From NCBI RefSeq assembly GCF_021601385.1, contig NZ_BQHO01000021.1, positions 1-64,000 on the forward strand: a DNA stretch of 64,000 nucleotides. The letters are read 5' to 3'. The notes below the pieces were generated by a model that ran no database searches, was not told the DNA's origin, and saw only the letters and a program-made list of their open reading frames with translations. Origin of the DNA: Pseudomonas parasichuanensis. Its GTDB lineage: Bacteria; Pseudomonadota; Gammaproteobacteria; Pseudomonadales; Pseudomonadaceae. The translations under genes were made by a program, and so were the position numbers. Below, piece after piece: positions 40,303-49,114 of this stretch. Position 1 is the stretch's first letter, and every line of letters begins with the position of its first letter.

Positions 40303-41013
40303 ATGCTGTCATCCTTCCTGCGCCACTTCACCCGCGGCCTGCTCTGGTTCGCTGCCGCAAGCATTGCCGTGGTGCTGGTACTGCGCTGGGTACCGCCGCC
40401 TGGCACGGCGCTGATGGTCGAGCGTAAGGTGGAGTCATGGTTCAGTGGCGAGCCGATCGACCTGCAGCGCGACTGGACGCCCTGGGAAGAGATCTCAGAC
40501 GAGCTCAAGGTGGCGGTCATCGCCGGTGAGGACCAGAAGTTCGCCAGCCACTGGGGGTTCGACATCCCGGCCATCCAGGCGGCGCTGGCCTACAACGAAC
40601 GGGGCGGCAAGGTTCGTGGTGCCAGCACCCTGACTCAGCAGGTGGCCAAGAACATGTTCCTGTGGTCTGGCCGCAGCTGGCTGCGCAAGGGCCTGGAGGC
40701 CTGGTTCACCGCGCTGATCGAGTTGTTCTGGTCGAAGGAACGGATCCTCGAGGTGTATCTGAACAGCGCTGAATGGGGCAAGGGCGTGTTCGGTGCCCAG
40801 GCGGCGGCGCGCTATCACTTTGGTGTGGACGCCAGCCGCCTCACGCGACAACAGGCCGCACTGCTCGCCGCAGTGCTGCCGAGCCCGATCAAATGGAGTG
40901 CCAGCCGCCCAAGCACCTATGTCGCCAGCCGCGCGGGGTGGATTCGCCGGCAGATGAGCCAGTTGGGTGGGCCAAGCTACCTGATGCAGCTGGATGCGTC
41001 GCGCAGGCTCTAA
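40303..41013 (+). CDS. mtgA: Monofunctional peptidoglycan transglycosylase
   Basis: The 236-residue GT51 enzyme polymerises lipid II into glycan strands at the inner membrane. It has one N-terminal helix (about 13-32) and the GT51 motifs EDQKFASHWGFD, GASTLTQQVAKNMFLW, RSWLRKGLEAWFT and ERILEVYLNSAEWG. There is no transpeptidase domain. The ATG at 40303 was chosen; ribosome site is weak. Confidence 0.95.
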   Translation: MLSSFLRHFTRGLLWFAAASIAVVLVLRWVPPPGTALMVERKVESWFSGEPIDLQRDWTPWEEISDELKVAVIAGEDQKFASHWGFDIPAIQAALAYNERGGKVRGASTLTQQVAKNMFLWSGRSWLRKGLEAWFTALIELFWSKERILEVYLNSAEWGKGVFGAQAAARYHFGVDASRLTRQQAALLAAVLPSPIKWSASRPSTYVASRAGWIRRQMSQLGGPSYLMQLDASRRL

Positions 41014-41039
41014 GCTGCGCCCACAAGGCCATCACGTAA

Positions 41040-41112
41040 CCTGTGGGAGTGGCTTTAGCCACGAAAAAGGCAACGCGTTCGCTGGTGTTCGCGGCTAAAG
41101 CCGCTCCCACAG
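41040..41112. repeat. REP-type palindrome, ttagccac variant
   Basis: Arms cctgtgggag...agccacgaa (41040-41064) and ttcgcggct...ctcccacagg (41088-41112) are inverted copies with a few mismatches. The core (ggctttagcc) differs from the copies at 163, 1883 and 61029, so it belongs to another REP subgroup. Confidence 0.85.
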
Positions 41113-41155
41113 GGGCCTGCGATCCGTCAGGATGCGCGCAGCCACATGCCCAATG

Positions 41156-41193
41156 AAAAAGCCGCTGCCTCTTGCGAGAACAGCGGCTTTTTT
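41156..41193. terminator. Terminator after rpoH
   Basis: A gccgctg/cagcggc stem with five A on one side and six T on the other lies 20 bp beyond the rpoH stop; it can also act on mtgA transcripts. Confidence 0.88.
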
Positions 41194-41213
41194 CAATCCA
41201 GCCAGGGCGCCGA

Positions 41214-42068
41214 TCAGATCGCGATCAATGCCTTGACCTTGTTCATTGCGTTCTTCTCCAGCTGGCGAATACGCTCGGCCGAAACGCTGTACTTGTCCGC
41301 CAGTTCATGCAGCGTGGCCTTCTCTTCAGCCAGCCAGCGCTGGTAGAGAATGTCACGGCTGCGGTCGTCCAGGCCTTGCAGGGCTTCATGCAGGTTGCTG
41401 GTGGAGTTGTCGCTCCAGTCAGCGTCTTCCAGCTGCACGGCCGGGTCGTAGCGGTGGTCTTCCAGGTAATGCGCGGGCGACTGGAAGGCACTGTCGTCAT
41501 CGGCTTCGGCTGCCGGGTCGAAGGCCATGTCCTGGCCGCTCAGGCGGCTTTCCATCTCGCGCACTTCGCGGGGCTCCACGCCCAGGCTCTCTGCCACGCG
41601 ATGCACTTCGTCATTGTTCAGCCAGGCCAGACGCTTCTTCTGGCTGCGCAGGTTGAAGAACAGCTTGCGCTGGGCCTTGGTGGTAGCCACCTTGACGATG
41701 CGCCAGTTACGCAGGATGAACTCGTGGATCTCGGCCTTGATCCAGTGCACCGCGAAGGACACCAGACGTACGCCCATTTCCGGGTTGAAACGCTTTACCG
41801 CCTTCATAAGGCCAACGTTGCCTTCCTGGATCAGGTCGGCCTGGGCCAGACCATAGCCAGCATAGCTACGGGCGATATGAACAACGAAACGCAGGTGGGC
41901 CATCACCATTTGCCGGGCGGCCTCGACATCCTGTTCGTAATAGAGACGCTCGCCCAGATCACGCTCCTGCTCGACCGTCAGCAGCGGGATGCTGTTGACC
42001 GTGTGCACGTAGGCTTCCAGGTTTGCACCAGGTACCAGGGCATAGGCAGGTTGCAACGATGTGGTCAT
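41214..42068 (-). CDS. rpoH: Heat-shock sigma factor RpoH (sigma-32)
   Basis: The 284-residue sigma factor directs transcription of heat-shock genes. Region 2 has the RpoH-box part [15 protein letters not shown], the core-binding [14 protein letters not shown] and the region 2.4 segment [19 protein letters not shown]. Region 4 ends in [21 protein letters not shown]. The ATG at 42068 has CGGAGG upstream. A sigma-E promoter-like sequence is visible about 50-75 bp before it. Confidence 0.97.
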   Translation of the reverse strand: MTTSLQPAYALVPGANLEAYVHTVNSIPLLTVEQERDLGERLYYEQDVEAARQMVMAHLRFVVHIARSYAGYGLAQADLIQEGNVGLMKAVKRFNPEMGVRLVSFAVHWIKAEIHEFILRNWRIVKVATTKAQRKLFFNLRSQKKRLAWLNNDEVHRVAESLGVEPREVREMESRLSGQDMAFDPAAEADDDSAFQSPAHYLEDHRYDPAVQLEDADWSDNSTSNLHEALQGLDDRSRDILYQRWLAEEKATLHELADKYSVSAERIRQLEKNAMNKVKALIAI

Positions 42069-42114
42069 TCAAGTACCTCCGACTTACAGACTCGTGCCTT
42101 GTGGGCACTGCCAG

Positions 42115-42142
42115 CATAGACCCGGAACCGCGAGACAAGTTC
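42115..42142 (-). promoter_or_regulatory. Sigma-E (AlgU/RpoE)-type promoter of rpoH
   Basis: On the minus strand GAACTT (42142-42137) is followed after 16 bp by TCTATG (42120-42115). This fits the GAACTT-N16-TCTNN form of AlgU promoters, and rpoH is known to be a sigma-E target in E. coli and pseudomonads. A TTGACT at 42161-42156 could be a sigma-70 -35, but its -10 is poor. Confidence 0.7.
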
Positions 42143-42177
42143 CTGGATGAAAAAAAGTCAATGCTGGCGATGAAACA

Positions 42178-43206
42178 TTATCGTGGTGCCAGCTCGTTCA
42201 GATGCCGGGCCACCGCGATCCATGCACCGATATACCCCAACAGCACCGCGCCGATCAAGAGGGAAAGACCATCGGCAGCCGGTACCCCGCCCAGGGCGAA
42301 ATCGCTGCCATACAGGCCGGAAAGCCCGACGACCGCGTCGTTGAGCCAGTTCAGGCCGAACGCCAGGATCCCCCAGGCCAGCACCCCGGCACCCAGGCCA
42401 TACAGCGCCCCCATATAGAGGAATGGCCGGCGCACGTAGCTGTCGGTACCGCCCACCAGCTTGATCACTTCGATCTCGACGCGGCGGTTCTCGATATGTA
42501 GACGAATTGTGTTACCGATTACTAACAGCAAGGCAGAAATAAGCATCACCGCCAGGCCGAAGACAAAACGGTCACCCAGCTTGAGAATCGCCGCCAGGCG
42601 CTCGACCCAGACCAGGTCCAGCTGCGCCGCTTCTACCCGCGGCAGCTCTGCCAGGCGCTGGCGCAGCGCTTCCAGGGCCGGCTTGTCGACTTCGCTCGGG
42701 GTCACCACCACCACGCCGGGCAGCGGGTTGTCCGGCAGCTCGCGCAGGGCTTCGCCCAGGCCAGACTGCTGCTGGAACTCTTCCAGCGCCTGCTCACGGC
42801 TGACGTACTGGGCCTCGGCAACGCCCGGCATGCCCTTGATCTCGTCACGCAAGGCTTCACCGTCACGGCTGCTGGCGTCGAGCTTGAGATACAGCGAAAT
42901 CTGCGCCGCGCGCTGCCACGAACCGCCCAGCTTCTCGACGTTCTTGAGCAGCAGCGACAGGCCCATGGGCATGCTCAGCGCCACGGCCATCACCAGGCAG
43001 GTGAAAAAGCTGCCGATCGGCTGCTTGGCCAGGCGGCGCAGGCTGTCGGCCAGGCTGGCGCGGTGGCTTTCCAGCCAGGCGTGCAGCAAGGTGCTGAAGT
43101 CCGGGCCATCATCGTCGTGGTCACCGCGCTTTTTCTTCGCGGGTTTTGGGTCGGCAGGCTTGGGCGCGACCCGCTCGGAAACCTTTGGTGTACGTGTGGT
43201 GCTCAT
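42178..43206 (-). CDS. ftsX: Cell division protein FtsX
   Basis: The 342-residue ABC-type membrane subunit works with FtsE to activate septal amidases. It has a charged N-terminal tail of about 50 residues (Lys/Asp-rich), a first helix at about 72-95, a periplasmic domain and three more helices ending in GYIGAWIAVARHL. The start overlaps the ftsE stop by 4 bp. Confidence 0.95.
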   Translation of the reverse strand: MSTTRTPKVSERVAPKPADPKPAKKKRGDHDDDGPDFSTLLHAWLESHRASLADSLRRLAKQPIGSFFTCLVMAVALSMPMGLSLLLKNVEKLGGSWQRAAQISLYLKLDASSRDGEALRDEIKGMPGVAEAQYVSREQALEEFQQQSGLGEALRELPDNPLPGVVVVTPSEVDKPALEALRQRLAELPRVEAAQLDLVWVERLAAILKLGDRFVFGLAVMLISALLLVIGNTIRLHIENRRVEIEVIKLVGGTDSYVRRPFLYMGALYGLGAGVLAWGILAFGLNWLNDAVVGLSGLYGSDFALGGVPAADGLSLLIGAVLLGYIGAWIAVARHLNELAPR

Positions 43207-43874
43207 TGCCCGGCCTCCCCATCGCCGATCAAGCGGCCGCGTTGCAGCGTCAACATGCGGTGGCGCATGCGCGCGATCAGCGCCAGGTCGTGGCTGGCGA
43301 TCAAGACGGTGGTGCCCAGGCGGTTGATGTCTTCGAACACGCCCATGATCTCGGCGGCCAGGCGCGGGTCGAGGTTACCGGTGGGCTCGTCCGCCAGCAG
43401 CAATGCCGGCTGGTGGACGATCGCCCGGGCGATACCCACGCGCTGTTGCTGGCCGGTGGACAGGTCGGCCGGGAACAGCTCGCCCTTGTCACTCAACGAC
43501 ACGCGCTCCAGCGCCGAGTCGACGCGCTTGGCGATCTCGGCCTTGGACAGCCCGAGAATCTGCAGCGGCAGGGCGATGTTGTTGAAGACGGTACGGTCGA
43601 ACAGCAACTGGTGGTTCTGGAACACCACGCCGATCTGCCGGCGCAGGAACGGGATCTGCGCATTGCTGATCTGCCCCAGGTCCTGCCCCGCCAGCAGCAG
43701 CTTGCCGCTGGTCGGGCGTTCCATGGCCAACAACAGGCGCAGCAAGGTGCTCTTGCCGGCGCCGGAGTGGCCGGTGACGAACAGGAACTCGCCACGCCGC
43801 GCCCGGAAGCTCAGCTCGTGCAGGCCGACATGGCCGTTGGGGTAGCGTTTGGCGACCTGTTCGAATCGGATCAT
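43203..43874 (-). CDS. ftsE: Cell division ATP-binding protein FtsE
   Basis: The 223-residue ABC ATPase has Walker A GHSGAGKST, the signature LSTGQQQRVGIARA, and Walker B LLLADEPTGNLD. It binds FtsX at the septum. It overlaps ftsY at its start and ftsX at its end by four bases each, giving a coupled ftsYEX operon. Confidence 0.97.
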   Translation of the reverse strand: MIRFEQVAKRYPNGHVGLHELSFRARRGEFLFVTGHSGAGKSTLLRLLLAMERPTSGKLLLAGQDLGQISNAQIPFLRRQIGVVFQNHQLLFDRTVFNNIALPLQILGLSKAEIAKRVDSALERVSLSDKGELFPADLSTGQQQRVGIARAIVHQPALLLADEPTGNLDPRLAAEIMGVFEDINRLGTTVLIASHDLALIARMRHRMLTLQRGRLIGDGEAGQ

Positions 43875-45376
43875 GCAGGTTCCCGCTCGGCAAACAGCGC
43901 CTTGACGAAAGGTTCAGCTTCGAAAGTGCGCAGGTCGTCGATACCCTCGCCCACACCAATGAAGCGGATCGGAATGTTGAACTGCTTGGCCAGGGCGAAG
44001 ATCACCCCACCCTTGGCGGTGCCGTCGAGCTTGGTCAGGGCCAGGCCGGTCAGCTCCACGCTCTGGTTGAAGTACTTGGCCTGGCTGATGGCGTTCTGCC
44101 CGGTACCGGCGTCGAGCACCAGCAGCACCTCGTGGGGCGCCTCGGCGTCGAGCTTGCCGATCACCCGACGGACCTTCTTCAGCTCTTCCATCAGGTTGTC
44201 CTTGGTGTGCAGGCGCCCGGCGGTGTCGGCGATCAGCACATCGACGTTGCGCGCCTTGGCGGCCTGCACGGCGTCGAAGATCACCGAGGCCGAGTCGGCG
44301 CCGGTGTGCTGGGCGATCACCGGGATCTGGTTGCGCTCGCCCCACACCTGCAACTGCTCCACGGCGGCGGCACGGAAGGTGTCACCGGCGGCGAGCATGA
44401 CCTTCTTGCCTTCAAGCTGCAGTTTTTTCGCCAGCTTGCCGATGGTGGTGGTCTTGCCGGCGCCGTTCACGCCGACCACCAGGATTACGTAGGGCTTGTT
44501 CTTCGCCTCGATCTTCAATGGCTGCTCGACCGGGCGCAGCAGCGCGGCCAGCTCTTCCTGCAGCGACTTGTACAGCGCGTCGGCGTCGGCCAACTGCTTG
44601 CGGGCGACTTTCTGGGTGAGGTTCTGGACGATGGCCGAGGTGGCCTCGACGCCGACGTCGGCGGTCAGCAGGCGGGTCTCGATTTCGTCGAGCAGGTCGT
44701 CATCGATGACCTTCTTGCCCATGAACAGGCTGGCCATGCCCTCGCCGATGCTGGCGCTGGTCTTCGACAGGCCCTGCTTGAGGCGGGCGAAGAAACCGGG
44801 CTTGGACGGTTCGGCGGCGGCCACGACAACGGGTTCAGGTTCGACCGGAGTCGGCACGATGACCGGTTGGGCTTCGACAACCGGCGCAGGGGCCGGGGCG
44901 ACAACGGCAGCCGGCTCGGCGAACGGGCGGGCAGGAATGGCAGGCGGCGCCTTGGGTTCCAGGTTCTCGACCAGGGCCACCGGCTCTTCGGCGACAGGCA
45001 GTACCAGGTTACTGACCGGGGCCGCAGGCACTTCTACCGCTGGTTGCACAGCAGGGGCCGCAACCACTGGCTGAGCAACTACAGCGGCGACAGGAGCAGG
45101 TTGCGGCGTGACCACCACCGGCTCTGGCACAGGCTCTGGCTGCGGCGCAACAACTACCGGCTCAGGCAAAGGCGCGACGACTACGGGCTCGGGCACTGCC
45201 GCCGGCAGCGGCTCGGCAGCAGGCGCCTGCAGTGCGGCCGGCTCTGTGGCCTGCGGTTCTGGGGTTTGCGGCTGTTCGGCGACAGGTTGTTCCGGCTTCT
45301 TGCGGAACCAGCTGAACAGGCCTTTCTTCTCGCCAGCCGCAGCCGGCGCTTTTTTGTCGTCGTTGGAACCAAACAT
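43871..45376 (-). CDS. ftsY: Signal recognition particle receptor FtsY
   Basis: The 501-residue SRP receptor GTPase targets membrane proteins to the translocon. The NG domain occupies the last 300 residues (GVNGAGKTTTIGKLA, DTAGRLHTKDNLM, TKLDGTAKGG). The first 200 residues are a low-complexity region rich in Pro, Val, Ala and Glu with repeated EPVVVAPQPEP-type units; this is longer and less acidic than the E. coli A domain. It is the first gene of ftsYEX. Confidence 0.96.
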   Translation of the reverse strand: MFGSNDDKKAPAAAGEKKGLFSWFRKKPEQPVAEQPQTPEPQATEPAALQAPAAEPLPAAVPEPVVVAPLPEPVVVAPQPEPVPEPVVVTPQPAPVAAVVAQPVVAAPAVQPAVEVPAAPVSNLVLPVAEEPVALVENLEPKAPPAIPARPFAEPAAVVAPAPAPVVEAQPVIVPTPVEPEPVVVAAAEPSKPGFFARLKQGLSKTSASIGEGMASLFMGKKVIDDDLLDEIETRLLTADVGVEATSAIVQNLTQKVARKQLADADALYKSLQEELAALLRPVEQPLKIEAKNKPYVILVVGVNGAGKTTTIGKLAKKLQLEGKKVMLAAGDTFRAAAVEQLQVWGERNQIPVIAQHTGADSASVIFDAVQAAKARNVDVLIADTAGRLHTKDNLMEELKKVRRVIGKLDAEAPHEVLLVLDAGTGQNAISQAKYFNQSVELTGLALTKLDGTAKGGVIFALAKQFNIPIRFIGVGEGIDDLRTFEAEPFVKALFAEREPA

Positions 45377-45399
45377 GGAAGACGGCTATCTCAGGGTAG

Positions 45400-45423
45400 C
45401 GATGCGCCAGCAGTGGCGCATCG
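45400..45423 (-). promoter_or_regulatory. 10-bp hairpin in the ftsY leader
   Basis: A perfect inverted repeat (cgatgcgcca / tggcgcatcg) with a 4-nt loop ends 24 bp before the ftsY ATG. It has no T run, so a leader structure or operator is more likely than a terminator. The role is unknown. Confidence 0.4.
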
Positions 45424-45610
45424 GGAATTCTTGAGTCACGCAGAACAGACTATTTTGTAACCGACTGGTTCATGCGCAACGTTTTGTCTTTAGGGCCTGC
45501 GGGCCAGAACGGCGACAGGCATGGTCGCCAGGCAACCGGATCAGTATCCTAGCACCTCCTGGCCCGCCGACGCTAAACCCAAGCGGGCCGCAGAACAGGT
45601 TAAACACCGT

Positions 45611-46966
45611 ATGAATGCTCTAGCCCGCCGCGCCGCTGGCCTGTTGCTCGGCACGCTGTGCCTGCCGCTTGCGGCCTTCGCCGCCGATGTGCAACCCACC
45701 CACGAATTCATCCTCGACAACGGCCTTAAAGTGGTCGTGCGCGAGGACCACCGCGCCCCGGTGGTGGTTTCGCAGATCTGGTACAAGGTCGGTTCCAGCT
45801 ACGAAACCCCGGGCCAGACAGGCCTGTCCCACGCCCTGGAGCACATGATGTTCAAGGGCAGCGCCAAGCTCGGCCCTGGCGAAGCCTCGCGCATCCTGCG
45901 TGACCTGGGCGCCGAAGAAAACGCCTTTACCAGCGACGACTACACCGCCTATTACCAGGTGCTGGCCCGCGACCGCCTGCCGGTGGCCCTGGAACTTGAA
46001 GCCGACCGCCTGGCCAGCCTGCGCCTGCCGGCCGACGAGTTCAGCCGCGAGATCGAGGTGATCAAGGAAGAGCGCCGCCTGCGCACCGACGACCAGCCCA
46101 CCTCCAAGGCCTTCGAGCTGTTCCGTGCCATGGCCTACCCGGCCAGCGGCTACCACACCCCGACCATCGGCTGGATGGCCGACCTCGAACGCATGAAGGT
46201 CGAGGAACTGCGCCACTGGTACGAGTCCTGGTACGCGCCGAACAACGCCACCCTGGTGGTGGTCGGCGACGTCACCCCCGACGAAGTCAAAACCCTCGCC
46301 CAGAAATACTTCGGCCCCATCCCCAAGCGCGCCGTGCCCCCCAGCAAGCTGCCGCTGGAGCTGGCCGAGCCGGGCCTGCGCAAGCTGACCCTGCATGTGC
46401 AGACGCAGTTGCCGAGCCTGATCTACGGCTTCAATGTGCCGGCGCTGGCCACCGCCAAGGACCCGCGCACGGTCAACGCGCTGCGGCTGATCTCCGCTCT
46501 GCTCGACGGCGGCTACAGCGCCCGCATGCCGGCGCGCCTGGAGCGCGGCCAGGAGCTGGTGGCCGGGGCTTCGTCCAGCTATAACGCCTTCACCCGGGGC
46601 GACAGCCTGTTCCTGATCTCGGCCACCCCCAACGTGCAGAAGAAAAAGACCCTGGCCGAGGTCGAGAAAGGCGTCTGGCAACTGCTTGACGAGCTCAAAA
46701 CCACGCCGCCGACCGCCGAAGAACTGGAACGCGTGCGTGCCCAGGTGATCGCCGGCCTGGTCTACGACCGCGACTCCATCAGCAGCCAGGCCACCACCAT
46801 CGGCCAGTTGGAAACCGTCGGCCTGTCCTGGAAACTGATCGACAGCGAACTCGACGACCTCAAGCGTGTGACCCCGCAAGACATCCAGGCCGCTGCCCGC
46901 ACCTATTTCACCCGCGAACGCCTGAGCGTTGCCCATGTACTGCCCGAGGAGTCCGCTCATGAGTGA
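45611..46966 (+). CDS. M16 family zinc peptidase, active subunit
   Basis: The 451-residue product has a signal peptide (to AFA, residue 23) and an intact zinc site: HALEHMMF supplies HxxEH near residue 79, and the downstream EVIKEERRL supplies the third ligand. It should act in the periplasm. The next gene encodes the non-catalytic partner with an 8-bp overlap, as in two-subunit mitochondrial-processing-peptidase-like proteases. The substrate is unknown. The ATG at 45611 starts the signal peptide; an earlier in-frame ATG was rejected. Confidence 0.92.
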   Translation: MNALARRAAGLLLGTLCLPLAAFAADVQPTHEFILDNGLKVVVREDHRAPVVVSQIWYKVGSSYETPGQTGLSHALEHMMFKGSAKLGPGEASRILRDLGAEENAFTSDDYTAYYQVLARDRLPVALELEADRLASLRLPADEFSREIEVIKEERRLRTDDQPTSKAFELFRAMAYPASGYHTPTIGWMADLERMKVEELRHWYESWYAPNNATLVVVGDVTPDEVKTLAQKYFGPIPKRAVPPSKLPLELAEPGLRKLTLHVQTQLPSLIYGFNVPALATAKDPRTVNALRLISALLDGGYSARMPARLERGQELVAGASSSYNAFTRGDSLFLISATPNVQKKKTLAEVEKGVWQLLDELKTTPPTAEELERVRAQVIAGLVYDRDSISSQATTIGQLETVGLSWKLIDSELDDLKRVTPQDIQAAARTYFTRERLSVAHVLPEESAHE

Positions 46967-48452
46967 CCGCAGCGCACCCCGCTACACCCTGCTGGGCCTA
47001 GGCATCATCGTGCTGGTGGTGGCCATCGCCCTGCTGCTGGCCCGTCCGGCCCAATCCGACAGCGCCAGCCAGCCGGCTACCGCGGCCCGCCCGGCCAACT
47101 CACTGCAATCGCTGGCCGAACTGGACGGCAAGGCCCCCAGCCGCCGCCAGCTGAACATCCAGCACTGGACCACCGCCGAAGGCACCCGCGTGTTGTTCGT
47201 CGAAGCCCGCGAGCTGCCGATGTTCGACCTGCGCCTGACCTTCGCCGCCGGCAGCAGCCAGGACGGCGCGACGCCGGGCGTGGCCACGCTGACCAACGCC
47301 ATGCTCAACGAGGGCGTGGCCGGCAAGGACGTCACCGCCATCGCCGAAGGCTTCGAGGGCCTGGGCGCCGACTTCGGCAACGGCTCCTACCGCGACATGG
47401 CCGTGGCTTCGCTGCGCAGCCTCAGCGCCGCCGACAAGCGCGACCCGGCCTTGAAGCTGTTCACCGAAGTGGTGGGCAAGCCGACCTTCCCGGAGGACGC
47501 CCTCAAGCGCATCAAGAACCAGATGCTGGCCGGCTTCGAGTACGAAAAGCAGAATCCCGGCAAGATCGCTGGCAAGGCGCTGTTTGCCAACCTCTACGGC
47601 AACCACCCCTACGCCCACCCCAGCGACGGCACGGCCCAGTCGGTCACCGCCATCACCCTCGATCAGCTGCGCGCTTACCACGGCAAGGCCTATGCCGCCG
47701 GCAACGCGGTGATCGCGCTGGTCGGCGACCTCAGCCGCAGCGAAGCCGAGGCCATCGCCGCCCAGGTATCGGCCGGCCTGCCCAAGGGCCCGGCCCTGGC
47801 CAAGCCCGAGCAACCCGCCGAACCCAAGCCAGGCCTGACCCACATCGACTTCGCGTCCAAGCAGACCCACCTGATGCTGGCCGAACTTGGCATCGACCGT
47901 AACGACCCGGACTGGCCCGCGCTGTCGCTGGGCAACCAGATCCTCGGCGGCGGCGCCTTCGGTACCCGGCTGATGAGCGAAGTGCGCGAGAAGCGCGGCC
48001 TCACCTACGGCGTGTACTCGGTGTTCAGCCCGATGCAGGTGCGCGGCCCGTTCATGATCAACCTGCAAACCCGCGCCGAACTCAGCGAAGGCACGCTCAA
48101 GCTGGTTCAGGACCTGTTGGCCGACTACCTCAAGAACGGCCCGACGCAACAGGAACTGGACGACGCCAAGCGCGAACTGGCCGGCAGCTTCCCGCTGTCC
48201 AATGCCAGCAACGCCAGCATCGTCGGCCAGCTGGGCGCGATCGGCTTCTACAACCTGCCGCTGAGCTGGCTGGAAGACTTCATGCAGCAGTCCCAGGCGC
48301 TGACCGTTGAGCAGGTCAAGGCCGCCATGAACAAGCACCTGGCGGCAGACAAGCTGGTGATCGTCACCGTCGGCCCGAGCGTGCCGCAACAGCCGCTGCC
48401 GGCCCCCACTGACAAACCCGCCGAGCAACCGCTCGGCGTACCGGAGCACTAA
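46959..48452 (+). CDS. M16 family peptidase-like protein, non-catalytic subunit
   Basis: The 497-residue product has an N-terminal membrane anchor (about 9-28) and two M16 domains, but no HxxEH; the equivalent stretch is TLTNAMLNEGV. A conserved C-terminal RxxxY-type region (REKRGLTYGVYS) is kept, as in partner subunits of M16 pairs. The start overlaps the stop of the catalytic gene, and the stop overlaps rsmD, so all three are coupled. Confidence 0.9.
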   Translation: MSDRSAPRYTLLGLGIIVLVVAIALLLARPAQSDSASQPATAARPANSLQSLAELDGKAPSRRQLNIQHWTTAEGTRVLFVEARELPMFDLRLTFAAGSSQDGATPGVATLTNAMLNEGVAGKDVTAIAEGFEGLGADFGNGSYRDMAVASLRSLSAADKRDPALKLFTEVVGKPTFPEDALKRIKNQMLAGFEYEKQNPGKIAGKALFANLYGNHPYAHPSDGTAQSVTAITLDQLRAYHGKAYAAGNAVIALVGDLSRSEAEAIAAQVSAGLPKGPALAKPEQPAEPKPGLTHIDFASKQTHLMLAELGIDRNDPDWPALSLGNQILGGGAFGTRLMSEVREKRGLTYGVYSVFSPMQVRGPFMINLQTRAELSEGTLKLVQDLLADYLKNGPTQQELDDAKRELAGSFPLSNASNASIVGQLGAIGFYNLPLSWLEDFMQQSQALTVEQVKAAMNKHLAADKLVIVTVGPSVPQQPLPAPTDKPAEQPLGVPEH

Positions 48453-49045
48453 TGGCAAGACCCAACACACCAGGCGCCAGCAAAGGCCCGGGCCAACTGC
48501 GCATCATTGCCGGCGAGTGGCGCAGCCGCCGCCTGGCGGTGCCGGAAGGCGACGGCCTGCGCCCCACCCCCGACCGCGTGCGCGAAACCCTGTTCAACTG
48601 GCTGGCGCCGTACATCGAGGGCGCCCGCGTGCTGGATGCCTTCACCGGCAGCGGTGCGCTGGTGCTCGAAGCCCTTTCGCGCGGTGCGCAAGACGCCGTG
48701 GCGCTGGACAGCAACCCGGCCGCCATTGCCAACCTCAAGCACAACCTCGAACTGCTGCGCTGCCCACGCGGGCAGATCCTGCAAACCGACGCCCTGCGCT
48801 ACCTGCAAGGCCCGGCCAAGCAGCAGTTCGACCTGGTGTTCCTCGACCCGCCGTTCCACCAGGACCTGCTGGCCAACACCTGCAACCTGCTGGAACAGGG
48901 CCAGTGGCTGCGCGAGCAGGCGTGGGTCTACACCGAAAGCGAGGCCGCGCCGTCGAGCCTGCCGATGCCCGGCAACTGGCGCCTGCACCGGGAAAAGAAA
49001 ACCGGGCAGGTGCATTACGCGCTCTGGCAGCGCATCAAGATTTAA
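48452..49045 (+). CDS. rsmD: 16S rRNA (guanine966-N2)-methyltransferase
   Basis: The 197-residue SAM enzyme has RIIAGEWRSRRLAVP, the TPDRVRETLFNWL signature, the SAM loop DAFTGSGALVLEAL and the catalytic FLDPPFH motif. It methylates the 30S subunit. The ATG overlaps the upstream TAA by one base. Confidence 0.96.
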   Translation: MARPNTPGASKGPGQLRIIAGEWRSRRLAVPEGDGLRPTPDRVRETLFNWLAPYIEGARVLDAFTGSGALVLEALSRGAQDAVALDSNPAAIANLKHNLELLRCPRGQILQTDALRYLQGPAKQQFDLVFLDPPFHQDLLANTCNLLEQGQWLREQAWVYTESEAAPSSLPMPGNWRLHREKKTGQVHYALWQRIKI

Positions 49046-49114
49046 GTAGCACCGCCCACCAGCTGAAGTGCCCGAAGCTGCTCCGATCATCACTTGCGAC
49101 GGAGCACTTCGAGC

